This document shows, piece by piece, positions 37,818-46,544 of a stretch of DNA of 64,000 nt. The notes below the pieces were generated by a model. It saw nothing but the letters and a program-made list of their open reading frames with translations, ran no database searches and was not told where the DNA came from. The stretch's first letter is position 1. Each line of letters starts with the position of its first letter. Source of the DNA: Pandoraea fibrosis (GTDB lineage: Bacteria; Pseudomonadota; Gammaproteobacteria; Burkholderiales; Burkholderiaceae); contig NZ_CP047385.1 in the NCBI RefSeq assembly GCF_000807775.2, forward strand, positions 5,084,001 through 5,148,000, read 5' to 3'. The position numbers and the translations under genes were made by a program.

Positions 37818-38462
37818 TCAACTGATCAGGCCGTTCTTGAGCGCATAGAGCGTCAGGTCGGCATTGGTCTTCAAATGCATTTTTTCCAGCACACGTGCGC
37901 GATACGTGCTGACAGTCTTCACCGACAGATGCAGTTCGTCGGCGATTTCCGTGGGGGTGCGTCCCTGTGCAAGCTTGCAGAACACCTGGAACTCGCGCTC
38001 CGAGAGTTGTTCATGCATGGGCTCGTCGATCGGCTTGTCCAGCTTCTGTGCGAGCAGATCGGCCGTTCCCTCACTGACATACCGGTGGCCGCGCGCCACC
38101 GTGCGAATCGCCCGGATGATTTCCTCGGGCGGCGCATCCTTCATCAGATAACCGTTCGCCCCGGCGCGCAGCAAATTCACGGCGTACTGCGCTTCGGGGT
38201 AGGTCGACAGGAACAGCACCCCCTGCTCGGGACGCAATTGCTTGATCACTCGCAGGGTGTCGATGCCGTTCTTGTCAGGCATGGCGATATCCAACAGCAC
38301 GACATCGAACTCGGTGTTGCGAACGGCATGAATCACCTCGTCGCCACTCGCGGCCTCGCCCAGCACTTCCATGTCCGATTCGTCGGCAATGAACTGCTTG
38401 AAGCCAGTACGAACGATCGCGTGGTCGTCGGCAATCAGGATTTTTATTGTCGTCAATGACAT
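37818..38462 (-). CDS. NarL/FixJ-family response regulator
   Basis: A 214-residue two-domain regulator: receiver (DD at 12-13, phospho-acceptor Asp near 58 in VVLLDIAMPD, Lys in LMKDA) and a LuxR-type helix-turn-helix (LSEREFQVFCKLAQGRTPTEIADELHLSVKTVSTYRARVLEKM). This class is normally paired with HisKA_3 kinases, and the only such kinase here is the CHASE3 kinase at 40006, so they likely form one system. It probably regulates the surrounding stress-type genes. Confidence 0.92.
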   Translation of the reverse strand: MSLTTIKILIADDHAIVRTGFKQFIADESDMEVLGEAASGDEVIHAVRNTEFDVVLLDIAMPDKNGIDTLRVIKQLRPEQGVLFLSTYPEAQYAVNLLRAGANGYLMKDAPPEEIIRAIRTVARGHRYVSEGTADLLAQKLDKPIDEPMHEQLSEREFQVFCKLAQGRTPTEIADELHLSVKTVSTYRARVLEKMHLKTNADLTLYALKNGLIS

Positions 38463-38544
38463 CTAAGCTCCAGAGACTGTCCCCATCGGCCCGATGGCGC
38501 TGTCCACATGTTTTGGCTGTGCAGGCCATGGCCGTCACCGCGGG

Positions 38545-39156
38545 TTATTCGCGCTCGAGCAGGTCGTGCATATCGTCGGCATGCTCCTCCTCGACCGCCA
38601 GGATTTCCTCGAGCATGCGTCGCGTCGTCGTGTCCCGGTCTCCCAAATAATGAATCATCTCGCGGTAACTCTCAATCGCAATACGCTCTGCCACGAGATT
38701 TTCGCGAATCATGTCCCGCAGATTGCTCCCCGTGACGTATTCCGCATGGCTACGCGCCGAGAGCCCATCGGGTGAAAAATCGGGTTCGCCGCCCAGTTGC
38801 ACGATCCGCGCCGCAATGCGATCCGCGTGATCCTGTTCCTGCATTGCGTGTTCCGCGAACTCGGCCGCGACCGGCTCTGCGTGAATGCCGGTGGCCATGA
38901 AATGGTGGCGCTTGTAGCGCAGCACGCACACCAGCTCGGTAGCCAGTGCGTCGTTGAGCATGTGCACGACCGCATCGCGATCGGCACGGTAATCTTCCGT
39001 GACGGCACCTTCGTCGAGATGCTCACGGGCACGCTCGCGCAATGCACGAACGTCGATCTCGAAGTCTTCACCCGCGTGCTTGCTGTGACCATTGCCTTTC
39101 ATCGCGGGCTGGCCATGAGTCTTGACCTGGTGCTTGGCGTGCTTGGCGGTTTGCAT
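38545..39156 (-). CDS. Ferritin-like / bacterioferritin-type protein
   Basis: A 203-residue protein with a Lys/His-rich N-terminus of about 35 residues and a four-helix ferritin-like domain. Iron-ligand-type motifs: ATELVCVLRYKRHH, EFAEHAMQEQDHADRIAARI and ILAVEEEHADDMHDLL (Glu and ExxH pairs). AAGGAGG upstream of ATG 39156 is decisive. It probably stores or detoxifies iron. It lies between the DUF1328 peptides and the response regulators on the minus strand. Confidence 0.82.
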   Translation of the reverse strand: MQTAKHAKHQVKTHGQPAMKGNGHSKHAGEDFEIDVRALRERAREHLDEGAVTEDYRADRDAVVHMLNDALATELVCVLRYKRHHFMATGIHAEPVAAEFAEHAMQEQDHADRIAARIVQLGGEPDFSPDGLSARSHAEYVTGSNLRDMIRENLVAERIAIESYREMIHYLGDRDTTTRRMLEEILAVEEEHADDMHDLLERE

Positions 39157-39303
39157 GAGCGAATCCTCCTTGGTAGGGGTTTGCGGGGATGGGGGCGTTG
39201 AATCCACGTGGGCGTGTGTCGCAATCGGACCTCGCACCGGGCGGACCGTCGGGCGGTTCAGACCGCCCCGCCCGCCCGGGCAGGCCGAACGAGAGGTACG
39301 CGT

Positions 39304-39465
39304 CTATCGTCGGACCACCCCGAAAAGCAGCGTGACCAGAAAGATCACCAGGAAAATGAAGAACAGAATCTTGGCAATCTCGGCCGCACCGGCAGCAATT
39401 CCCGTGAAACCGAAAACTGCGGCGATCAACGCGATCACGAAAAACACGACAGCATAGTGAAGCAT
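39304..39465 (-). CDS. DUF1328 small membrane protein (first copy)
   Basis: A 53-residue hydrophobic peptide: a [20 protein letters not shown] start, then [23 protein letters not shown] and a short basic end. Two membrane helices linked by Gly-Ala are diagnostic of DUF1328/YtjA, a family of stress-induced inner-membrane peptides of unknown function. AAGGAGG seven bases upstream of ATG. Confidence 0.88.
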   Translation of the reverse strand: MLHYAVVFFVIALIAAVFGFTGIAAGAAEIAKILFFIFLVIFLVTLLFGVVRR

Positions 39466-39558
39466 CGCAACCTCCTTGAATGGGAACGGCCCGTGAGCGG
39501 CATGACTGACGCATCACGGAATCGCTGCAACGCGAGATCCTGCGCCGCAGCGCACCGT

Positions 39559-39735
39559 CTAATCGACGATCTTCTTGGCGACGGTAAGTCCAAGCAGCAG
39601 GAAGATCACGAACAGCACCAGGAACAGCACAAACAGAATCTTCGCGATCCCGGCAGCACCGGCAGCGATCCCCGTGAAGCCCAACACGCCGGCTACGATG
39701 GAGATCAGTGCAAATAGCAAAGCCCACTTCAACAT
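39559..39735 (-). CDS. DUF1328 small membrane protein (second copy)
   Basis: A 58-residue hydrophobic peptide: [39 protein letters not shown] and VAKKIVD at the end. It is a tandem relative of the 39304-39465 peptide, with AAGGAG ahead of the ATG. The tandem is common in Burkholderia-type genomes; the role is unknown. Confidence 0.88.
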   Translation of the reverse strand: MLKWALLFALISIVAGVLGFTGIAAGAAGIAKILFVLFLVLFVIFLLLGLTVAKKIVD

Positions 39736-40005
39736 AGCGCTCTCCTTGGTTATGGCATCGTTTTCCGGAGACATTCCTGGCATCCGACGGTGTGACATCG
39801 TGTTACACACTGCGACGCAAACTATCGGACGCTGAGTGTATGGTAGGGAATGCGCGTCGGCTGGACTGCCCGGCCGGCGCTGGTTTTTGCGTAGGAATTC
39901 GCTGACAATTCGCGAAATGACGCGATTTTCGACTTATGATCGAAGCGAGCCTTACCTATCGAATTCCCCGCTGAATCACCTCAAAACCACCCGACAAACG
40001 CCCCC
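39736..40005. promoter_or_regulatory. Divergent promoter region between DUF1328 and the sensor kinase
   Basis: It holds two direct copies of AATTCGC (39896-39902 and 39907-39913), 11 bp apart, i.e. about one helical turn. Direct repeats with this spacing would suit a NarL/FixJ-type dimer. No clear -35/-10 pair is evident. Confidence 0.35.
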
Positions 40006-41562
40006 ATGCCCCGATTGTTGACGTCCTGGCTGCGCCGCCGAAGCTGGATCATTGCCATGATTGCCGCGATCCTCATCACGGTCGGGAGCCTGATCGGGCT
40101 GGAGTCGGCGCACCGCCGCCTCGCCTCCACTTACGAGACCGCCCTACAGGCCATGACGGCGGCCAACGAGCTCAACGAGATCATGGCGCGCACCTCCACT
40201 GTGGTCTCCAGCCAGCGCGGCTACCTGCTCACGAACAACGCGATCTATCTCGACCCCTATCTGTCGGCGGTGCGACGCATTCGAGACCTTGCCGCGCTCA
40301 TCATCCAGCATTACGAAGATGTCGGCGATGCCCAGGCCACAAGGGACTTCGCCAACGTGATGACATTGTTCTCGCAGCGCATTACCGCGATGGAAACGGC
40401 GCGCGCAGCGGTCAAGCAAGGGGAGATGAGCATCGAGGAAGCGCTCTCGCCCGCCAACCTCGGCATGGGCACGATGGAGCCGGTGCAGAACGCCATCACG
40501 GACCTCTACAACCGCGAGCTGGCGCGCGCACGTACCGCGCAGGACGACGGCCGCTTCGATCAGGCAATCTCGGCGATAAGCGCCGGCGCCCTCTCGGTGC
40601 TCACCATCCTGCTGTTTATCCTGCTGTTCCGCACTCTCGGCCGGCAAATGCGACAGGAAGAACTGGCGCGCGAACAGTTGCGCGAACAGCAAGCGCATCT
40701 GGACCGGCTCGTGCGCGAACGTACCGAACAGCTCGACGAGTTGGCGACCCACTTGCAAAACGTCAGCGAAGACGAGAAGACGCGCCTCTCACGGGAGTTG
40801 CACGATGAACTGGGTGCGATTCTCACCGCCTGCAAAATGGACGTCACGTGGGCCCACCACAAACTGCGCGCGACCGATCCCTCCATCGCAGAGAAGCTGG
40901 CCCGCGCACAGCGCAATCTGGACTCGGGCATTCAAACCAAGCGCCGCATCATCGAAAATCTGCGCCCCACGGTGCTGATCAACTTCGGTCTGGTCACCGC
41001 ATTACGCTCGCTTGCGGAGGAAACCGCAGATCAGCAACATTGGCAACTCGATCTCGATCTGCCAGAAGAAGATTTCGCACTGCCAGAGTCGACCGCCATC
41101 GTGCTGTTCCGCGTTGCTCAGGAGTCGCTCACGAACGCCGGCAAATACGCGCGTGCCACCGCTGTGCGCGTCGCGCTGGCATGCGACGGTCAACGAGTGC
41201 GTCTGGAAGTCATCGACAACGGCATCGGCCTCACGCGCGATCAGTTCAACAAGCCCAAGACGCATGGCCTGTTCGGCATGCGACAGCGTGTATCGGCCAA
41301 GGGTGGACGCATCGACATTCATTCGCTGCCGCAACGCCTCGGCACCGAAATTCAGGTCGTGCTGCCGCTGTGCAATCCCGCCGATGCACCTGACATCGCC
41401 ACGGAAGTGACCGAGAGCACAGCGCCGCAAGCCCCCGTTGCCGGCACCACCGGTGCCGCCGACAACGGCACCGGCGAAGCGCCGCAAACGGCGCAAACGC
41501 CTGAATCGCAGCCATCCCCCCAAGCCGCCAAGCCCCCCACGCCGCCCGTCGGAATGCACTGA
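40006..41562 (+). CDS. CHASE3-domain sensor histidine kinase (HisKA_3)
   Basis: A 518-residue membrane kinase: first membrane helix at about 15-32, a CHASE3-type periplasmic helical domain (about 35-180, with SSQRGYLLTNN), second helix at about 188-205, a coiled coil, then HisKA_3 with SRELHDELGAILTACKMD (phospho-His near 266) and an HATPase domain (FRVAQESLTNAGKYARA, IDNGIGL, HGLFGMRQRV). The last 60 residues are a low-complexity Ala/Pro/Thr/Gln tail, unusual for this class. It is divergent from the NarL-type regulator operon that it likely drives. Confidence 0.9.
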   Translation: MPRLLTSWLRRRSWIIAMIAAILITVGSLIGLESAHRRLASTYETALQAMTAANELNEIMARTSTVVSSQRGYLLTNNAIYLDPYLSAVRRIRDLAALIIQHYEDVGDAQATRDFANVMTLFSQRITAMETARAAVKQGEMSIEEALSPANLGMGTMEPVQNAITDLYNRELARARTAQDDGRFDQAISAISAGALSVLTILLFILLFRTLGRQMRQEELAREQLREQQAHLDRLVRERTEQLDELATHLQNVSEDEKTRLSRELHDELGAILTACKMDVTWAHHKLRATDPSIAEKLARAQRNLDSGIQTKRRIIENLRPTVLINFGLVTALRSLAEETADQQHWQLDLDLPEEDFALPESTAIVLFRVAQESLTNAGKYARATAVRVALACDGQRVRLEVIDNGIGLTRDQFNKPKTHGLFGMRQRVSAKGGRIDIHSLPQRLGTEIQVVLPLCNPADAPDIATEVTESTAPQAPVAGTTGAADNGTGEAPQTAQTPESQPSPQAAKPPTPPVGMH

Positions 41563-41755
41563 CAGCGCAACCCGACTCCGCCTACACCGCAACGCTGACG
41601 CGGCTGACAGCGCGAACGTTTCGCACTCCCTACCATGGAATCACTTGCCGCCCTCATGGCGCGGTAACGACGCGGGTAACGACGCGGGCAATCATGCACG
41701 ACGCTGTGCATGCAGTCGCACGAAACACACCTGAACCCAACATGAAGGAGTTGCT

Positions 41756-41962
41756 ATGAACTCGGATCTGATCAAGGGCAAGTGGAACCAGCTTAAGGGT
41801 GAAGCCAAGAAGCAGTGGGGCAACCTGACCGACGACGATCTGCTCAAGATCGAAGGAAACCGCGACAAGTTCGTGGGCGTGATTCAGGAACGCTATGGCA
41901 AGGCCAAGGCCGATGCCGAACGCGAAGTCGACACCTGGAACAACCAGCACAAGCTCTGGTAA
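41756..41962 (+). CDS. CsbD-family stress protein
   Basis: A 68-residue hydrophilic protein: IKGKWNQLKGEAKKQWGNLTDDDL and IQERYGKAKADAEREVD, both standard for CsbD (YjbJ) proteins induced in general stress. GAAGGAG lies upstream of ATG 41756. A GC-rich hairpin (GGCCCGCC/GGCGGGCC, 41975-41994) follows the stop but has no T tract. Confidence 0.93.
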   Translation: MNSDLIKGKWNQLKGEAKKQWGNLTDDDLLKIEGNRDKFVGVIQERYGKAKADAEREVDTWNNQHKLW

Positions 41963-42069
41963 GCGAGTGTCACCGGCCCGCCGGGAGGCGGGCCGTCACC
42001 GCTCTCTCGCGCCTTCCTTGCGCTTTTCCGGCGCCTCGGACGACATCCTCTCTCAAAGGAGAAATCAAA

Positions 42070-42207
42070 ATGAAACGATTGATCGCCATTGCACTGCTCT
42101 CCGGCTTCGCGCTGGGTCTCGCCGGCTGCAACACCATTCACGGTGCGGGCAAGGACGTTGAAAAGGGTGGCGAAGCCATCCAAGGCGCCGCAGACCGCAA
42201 CAAGTAA
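42070..42207 (+). CDS. Entericidin A/B-type small lipoprotein
   Basis: A 45-residue lipoprotein precursor: MKRLIAIALLSGFALGLAGC gives a lipobox (LAGC, Cys 20), and the mature part NTIHGAGKDVEKGGEAIQGA is the entericidin signature. Entericidins are small envelope lipoproteins induced by stress or stationary phase. Preceded by AAAGGAG. Confidence 0.93.
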   Translation: MKRLIAIALLSGFALGLAGCNTIHGAGKDVEKGGEAIQGAADRNK

Positions 42208-42296
42208 CGCGGGCATCCCGCCAGCCCCCTGACACGCGATGCATCGGCATCGCGCCTCATGCTCGTTCCAATGCCAGCCCAAAGGAGGACTTTGAG

Positions 42297-42887
42297 ATGT
42301 CACATCGAATCGCCATGAACTTCCTCACCTGCGCCTGTCTCGCAGCAGGTGCCGCGGGAATGATGGGCACATCGGCAGCCACTGCGGCCGACGCCGCCGC
42401 CAAGGATCGTTACGACGCCGCGCAGAAATCTGCCGAGGCCGACTACAAGGCATCGGTGGCGCGCTGCGAAGATCTCAAGGACAACGCGAAGAAGGTCTGC
42501 GTCGAGAACGCCAAGGGTAACGAGAAGGTTGCCAAGGCCGTTGCTGAAGCCGACTACAAGCAAACGCCCAAGGCACGTTACGACGCCGCCGTCGCCAAGG
42601 CCGACGCCGATTACAGCGTCGCCAAGCTGCGCTGCGACGACAAGAAGGGCAACGAGAAGGACGTTTGCGTCAAGGACGCGGACGCCGCCAAGACCAAGGC
42701 CTACGGCGATGCCAAGGTCATGCGCACGAGCCGCGAATCGTCGAAGGACACCATGGCCGCACGCCAGGATGCCAATGCCGATGCGAACAAGGCGCAATAC
42801 AAGGCAGCGGTTGAGCGTTGCGACAGCATGACCGGCAACAGCAAGGACGCCTGTGTCGCGGACGCCAAGGCGCGCTTCAACCAGTAA
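42297..42887 (+). CDS. Secreted Cys-pair repeat protein, function unknown
   Basis: A 196-residue protein: signal peptide (about 1-30, ending TAADA), then three copies of an Ala/Lys/Asp-rich helical unit. Each copy carries RYDAA or KAQYKAA, then A-x-x-R-C or L-R-C, a charged turn such as DDKKGNEK, and VC or AC-V about 12 residues later. The Cys pairs could close helical hairpins as disulphides in the periplasm. I do not recognise a characterised family. GGAGG upstream supports the start. Confidence 0.75.
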   Translation: MSHRIAMNFLTCACLAAGAAGMMGTSAATAADAAAKDRYDAAQKSAEADYKASVARCEDLKDNAKKVCVENAKGNEKVAKAVAEADYKQTPKARYDAAVAKADADYSVAKLRCDDKKGNEKDVCVKDADAAKTKAYGDAKVMRTSRESSKDTMAARQDANADANKAQYKAAVERCDSMTGNSKDACVADAKARFNQ

Positions 42888-43423
42888 CCGGGAATCACCG
42901 GGCATCCGCCCGAAGTCTCAGGACGATTCAGGGCGATTGCCCCAAAAGCAAAGCACAACGGCAGGTCGACCGGTTTGGCAGGGAGGAGACGGTGTCTCGT
43001 AGGCAGGAGAGACGCCGACAGCAGGCGGATGCCGTGTATGCGGCATCCGCCGCTGTTTTTGCGCCACATGACCGGGGCCGTCATGTAAATGAATGTAACA
43101 AGTGTCGCTCGACACCGCGCCCCCACGCGCGAATACCCCCCTGCGGCACGTCAACCGAAACGAGCGCAAAGCGTTGATTCTGCATAGAATAGGGGCCTGA
43201 TTCACACGTTTGGCGGCCGCTTTTCTACGCCCGAGCGTTCCCTATGCCGTGTCAATGCGCATACTTTGCAACAATTGCGCCACGCCTGCGTTTCGGAACT
43301 TCAGTAAAGTTAAGTCAAGGAATCTGACGAACCAGGGTGCCGGCGGGCACCAGGCGCGTCGAGCGGCATGGTGCCGTTCGGGCGCTGTCATCAGTACGCT
43401 GCCAAGTCCGCAGGAGAAATGTC
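42888..43423. other. 536-bp intergenic region
   Basis: It contains the terminator at 43024-43060 and probably the promoter of the following gene. GGAACTT (43295-43301) overlaps the small dyad AACTT-CAGTA-AAGTT; this resembles the -35 element of ECF sigma promoters but no matching -10 is evident. No credible gene is seen. Confidence 0.4.
43024..43060 (+). terminator. Terminator after the Cys-pair repeat gene
   Basis: GGCGGATGCC (43024-43033), eight-base loop, GGCATCCGCC (43042-43051), then GCTGTTTTT. Ten perfect base pairs. Confidence 0.8.
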
Positions 43424-43732
43424 ATGAAAACCAAGTTTGCCGCCCTTGCCATCGCCGGGATCGCGCTCGCCGCGGGTGCGATCGGCACGGCGCAGGCGCA
43501 CGTCTCGGTCGGTATCGGTATTGGTGTGCCGCTGGTCGTCCCCGGCCCGGTGTATGCCCCGGCTCCGGTGTACGTGGCGCCGCCTCCGCCGGTCTACTAT
43601 GCGCCGCCGCCCGTCTACGTCGCCCCCGCACCGGTTTACTACGGCGCGCCGCCGCCGGCTTATTACGGTCGTCCGTACTATGGCGGATACGGGCACGGCT
43701 ACTGGCGCCACGGCCGCTGGTATCGCTATTGA
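43424..43732 (+). CDS. Secreted Pro/Tyr-rich (PXPV-repeat) protein
   Basis: A 102-residue protein: signal peptide of about 25 residues ending AQA, a short strand HVSVGIGIGVPL, then repeats of PAPVYV/PPPVYY/PAPVYYG and a C-terminal GYGHGYWRHGRWYRY. PXPV repeats occur in small exported proteins widely found in Burkholderiales; function is unknown. AGGAGAAATGTC precedes ATG. Confidence 0.85.
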   Translation: MKTKFAALAIAGIALAAGAIGTAQAHVSVGIGIGVPLVVPGPVYAPAPVYVAPPPPVYYAPPPVYVAPAPVYYGAPPPAYYGRPYYGGYGHGYWRHGRWYRY

Positions 43733-43764
43733 TCCACGGCCGGCAGGCCAGGCCATGGAAAACA

Positions 43765-43804
43765 CAACGCGCCACCGACCTTGCAGTCGGTGGCGCGTTG
43801 CTTT
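43765..43804. terminator. Terminator between the PXPV gene and the chemoreceptor gene
   Basis: A 15-bp stem, CAACGCGCCACCGAC (43765-43779) with its complement at 43786-43800, and a CTTGCA loop. CTTTT follows on the plus strand and a short T-containing stretch on the minus strand, fitting the convergent genes. Confidence 0.85.
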
Positions 43805-43838
43805 TCATGCGGTGAACGACGTGCGTGCCTGCCCCCCA

Positions 43839-45251
43839 CTAACGCGCCACCCGGTAAGCGATCCGAAAGCCCCCCCAATGACGCCCGTTCACATAGATCG
43901 GTGCCGAGGCGTCTTTCATCACCACGAACTCGCCCCCGCCCATGTCGCGCCGGTAGGTCTGGAGCAGCAGCGGTTTGGTGTTGCGTCCGGCGGCCGCGCC
44001 CGTGCGATCGTTGAAGAGACGGCGGTTGCGGCAATGCGCTGCGTTCCACACCGGGTCGTTCGTTGGCGACTGTGAGAACTTGCGGTTGTGCGTCGGCAGA
44101 TAGCCATTCTCGTCGACCGCGGCACAAAACGTGATGCGCTCGTTGAGCCCGAGCAACGGTTCCTGAATCGCCGGCAATGTCTCGTCAGTGAAGCGAGTGA
44201 AGCGCGCCATCAACTGCTGCGGGTTCGACCCCGGAATCGGTTCGTAGCGACGGTCGAACAACTCCTGCTCGCTGATCTTGCCCTTGGCCAGCGCGGCCTC
44301 GAAACTCTCCCCCACTTGCTTGGCCGCCCGGCGCACGGCGCGAATGAACGGAGTGTCCTCCGTCTCCACGTCGGCTTCGGCGATCAGGCCGATCAGATGC
44401 TCCGAGACGGACAGCAACCCGTTGATTCGCTCGCGGGCGCTTTCGACGTGTTCCGCCGAATGCGAGACCCCATCGGCCATTTCGTCGACGTGGGCGGCGA
44501 GTGTCGTGCATTCGTTTTCGATGACTTCGCTGACTTCGGCGATCTGCCCAGCCTGACGATCGAACGTATCGAGCGCCGTGCCGGCGGTCTCGATCACGCT
44601 CGCAATGGCGCGGGTGCCTTCGCGCGCATCGTTGGCGCGAGCGACATTGGCATTGCTCTCACGCATCAGACGTTCGGTACGCTCGCCCAACGCCGCGAGG
44701 GTGTGCTCGATTTGCTGCGTCGCCTCCGCGGTCTTGCTGGCGAGCAATTTGACTTCCGTCGCCACGACCGCGAAGCTGCGGCCGGCCGCCCCCGCGCGCG
44801 CCGCTTCGATCGCCGCGTTGAGCGCGAGCAGATTGGTCTGACGAGCGATGACGGAAATGCCCTCGGCCACCTTCCCCACATGATCGAGGGCGTCACGTAG
44901 TCCGGCGATCTCACCCGCCATACCGGACACGCCCTCCACCAAGCCGTGAATGGAAGCCAGCGACGCATGCGCCGTGTTGCGCGACGCCGAAATCTCAGCG
45001 CTTGCGCGTTCAGCGACGTCGCGTGCCTCGCGTGCTGCGCTCGCGATGCGCTGATTCCCTTCGCTGGTATCGGAGGCGGCCCGGCGAAGGTCTTGAAACA
45101 CTTCGGCCTGGCGCTTGATTCGAACGGCGATTTCGTCGACGTTACCGGCGATATCGCACAACTCAACGCCGAGGGTGCCCGCGCTCTCGGCCACCTCGTT
45201 CATGATAGCGACGGTCTGCGCCGCTCCCCTGGTGCGCGTGAATAGCCCCAT
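43839..45251 (-). CDS. Soluble methyl-accepting chemotaxis protein with C-terminal sensor domain
   Basis: A 470-residue receptor without any membrane segment. The signalling domain comes first, with the conserved tip [23 protein letters not shown] at about residues 138-160. The last 150 residues ([65 protein letters not shown]) resemble the Cache/PAS-like ligand domains normally found periplasmically. The order is thus inverted and cytoplasmic. GAGGAG supports ATG 45251. Confidence 0.88.
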   Translation of the reverse strand: MGLFTRTRGAAQTVAIMNEVAESAGTLGVELCDIAGNVDEIAVRIKRQAEVFQDLRRAASDTSEGNQRIASAAREARDVAERASAEISASRNTAHASLASIHGLVEGVSGMAGEIAGLRDALDHVGKVAEGISVIARQTNLLALNAAIEAARAGAAGRSFAVVATEVKLLASKTAEATQQIEHTLAALGERTERLMRESNANVARANDAREGTRAIASVIETAGTALDTFDRQAGQIAEVSEVIENECTTLAAHVDEMADGVSHSAEHVESARERINGLLSVSEHLIGLIAEADVETEDTPFIRAVRRAAKQVGESFEAALAKGKISEQELFDRRYEPIPGSNPQQLMARFTRFTDETLPAIQEPLLGLNERITFCAAVDENGYLPTHNRKFSQSPTNDPVWNAAHCRNRRLFNDRTGAAAGRNTKPLLLQTYRRDMGGGEFVVMKDASAPIYVNGRHWGGFRIAYRVAR

Positions 45252-45363
45252 CGTCAGTCTCCTCGCATCTCTGATCTGCTTGTTATGACGAGGGCGCGAC
45301 ATCCGCCGGAACTGCCGGAAACGCCGGGAAGACGTTCGCGCCGCACGCTGATGTGTCGAAAAG

Positions 45364-45392
45364 TATAACGGGAGAAAAAACGGCTGACTTGA
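45364..45392 (-). promoter_or_regulatory. Possible sigma-28 (FliA) promoter of the chemoreceptor gene
   Basis: On the minus strand TCAAGT (45392-45387), then CCGTTATA (45371-45364). It resembles the flagellar sigma consensus (TAAA, then GCCGATAA) imperfectly; the spacing is slightly long. Confidence 0.3.
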
Positions 45393-45477
45393 GGGTTTCC
45401 TCGCTTGCTACAACGCCCGCAGCCCCCGCATTTCCGACTTTGTGGGGCCACCCTCTCACGCAGGGCTTACGCGGGAC

Positions 45478-46401
45478 TTACTGCCTCTCGGGCTGGCTCG
45501 CAGACGCCGCGTGGCCGATCGCTGCGCGTAGCGCCTCGCCGACGGCAATGACCAATCCGCCGGCGTCGCGGCGGTGCAGCAAGGCGATTTTGCTGTCGGC
45601 GTTGGCGTCGTCGAGCGTCACGCGTCGCACCTCCGGCCCGGCCATGGCGGCAAGGCTTTGCGGCACGATGGCCACCCCAAATCCCGCCGCGACGAGATTC
45701 ACGAGCGTTGCCTTGCGCGACGTCGCCACGGCAGCCTTCGGGAAAAAGCCATGCTGCTGGCACAACTGCGCGACACGGTAGCTCAATCCGCCACGCTCGC
45801 GATGTGGCAGCGACACAAACGGCTCGGCGGCCAGCGCCGCCACGCTTACCGACGTCTCGCCCGCCAGCGCGTGGCCCGGCGGCACCAGCAGCAGCAAGCG
45901 TTCGGTCGCGAGGGTCTCGCACATCAACGACGCCGCCGGGCGCAGCACCGGCAACCGCACCAGTCCCAGATCGATACGCCCCGCCTCGATGTCGTCCTGC
46001 TGCTGCTCCGAGGACAGGGTCGAGATGTCGACGCTCACGCCGGGATTGGCTTGAAGATGGGCCAACAAGGCGGCGGGCAACGTGCCGGCGAACGGTACCG
46101 AGCTCGAATGCGCCAGGCGTACCGTGCCCTGCTCACCGCGCGCCACGCTGCGCGTGAGGGCCACCGAGCCTTCGAGTTCTGTGAGCACACGCCGCGCCTC
46201 GTTCACGAACGTCCGTCCCGCAGGCGTGAGCGTCACGCCCTTGGACGAGCGCTCGAGCAACACCGCCTGCAACTCGCGCTCAAGTTCCGAGATCTGGCGG
46301 CTCAGCGCCGATTGTGCAACGAACAAACGTTCGGCCGCCGCACTGAACCCACCGGCGTCGACCACTTCCAGGAAATACCGCATCTGCCGCAGCGACACCA
46401 T
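45478..46401 (-). CDS. LysR-family regulator
   Basis: A 307-residue LysR protein: MVSLRQMRYFLEVVDAGGFSAAAERL and QSALSRQISELERELQAVLLER form the winged helix, with the effector domain from about residue 90. The QSALSRQI recognition helix is like that of NAC/CynR/TsaR-type regulators. It is divergent from a TSUP exporter gene and probably controls it. Confidence 0.88.
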   Translation of the reverse strand: MVSLRQMRYFLEVVDAGGFSAAAERLFVAQSALSRQISELERELQAVLLERSSKGVTLTPAGRTFVNEARRVLTELEGSVALTRSVARGEQGTVRLAHSSSVPFAGTLPAALLAHLQANPGVSVDISTLSSEQQQDDIEAGRIDLGLVRLPVLRPAASLMCETLATERLLLLVPPGHALAGETSVSVAALAAEPFVSLPHRERGGLSYRVAQLCQQHGFFPKAAVATSRKATLVNLVAAGFGVAIVPQSLAAMAGPEVRRVTLDDANADSKIALLHRRDAGGLVIAVGEALRAAIGHAASASQPERQ

Positions 46402-46422
46402 GACCATGCCGTTTCGAGATCG

Positions 46423-46443
46423 AATATCGCCACATTCTATATT
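46423..46443. promoter_or_regulatory. LysR-type dyad between lysR and the TSUP exporter
   Basis: AATAT, 11 bases, ATATT, a symmetric A/T dyad in the 143-bp divergent region, in the T-N11-A spacing of LysR sites. Confidence 0.5.
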
Positions 46444-46544
46444 GGCGCGCCTCCGGCACACGGCCCTATGCTGACGAGCATCCCGCGCAGGTCCTGTGCG
46501 GCCCCTGGCCCGCTTCGCTCACCTCTCATCCCTGCCCCGTCACC

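Noticed and set aside
41975..41994. Terminator after csbD
   Set aside because: The 8-bp GC hairpin has no T tract on either strand, so I mention it only in the csbD entry.
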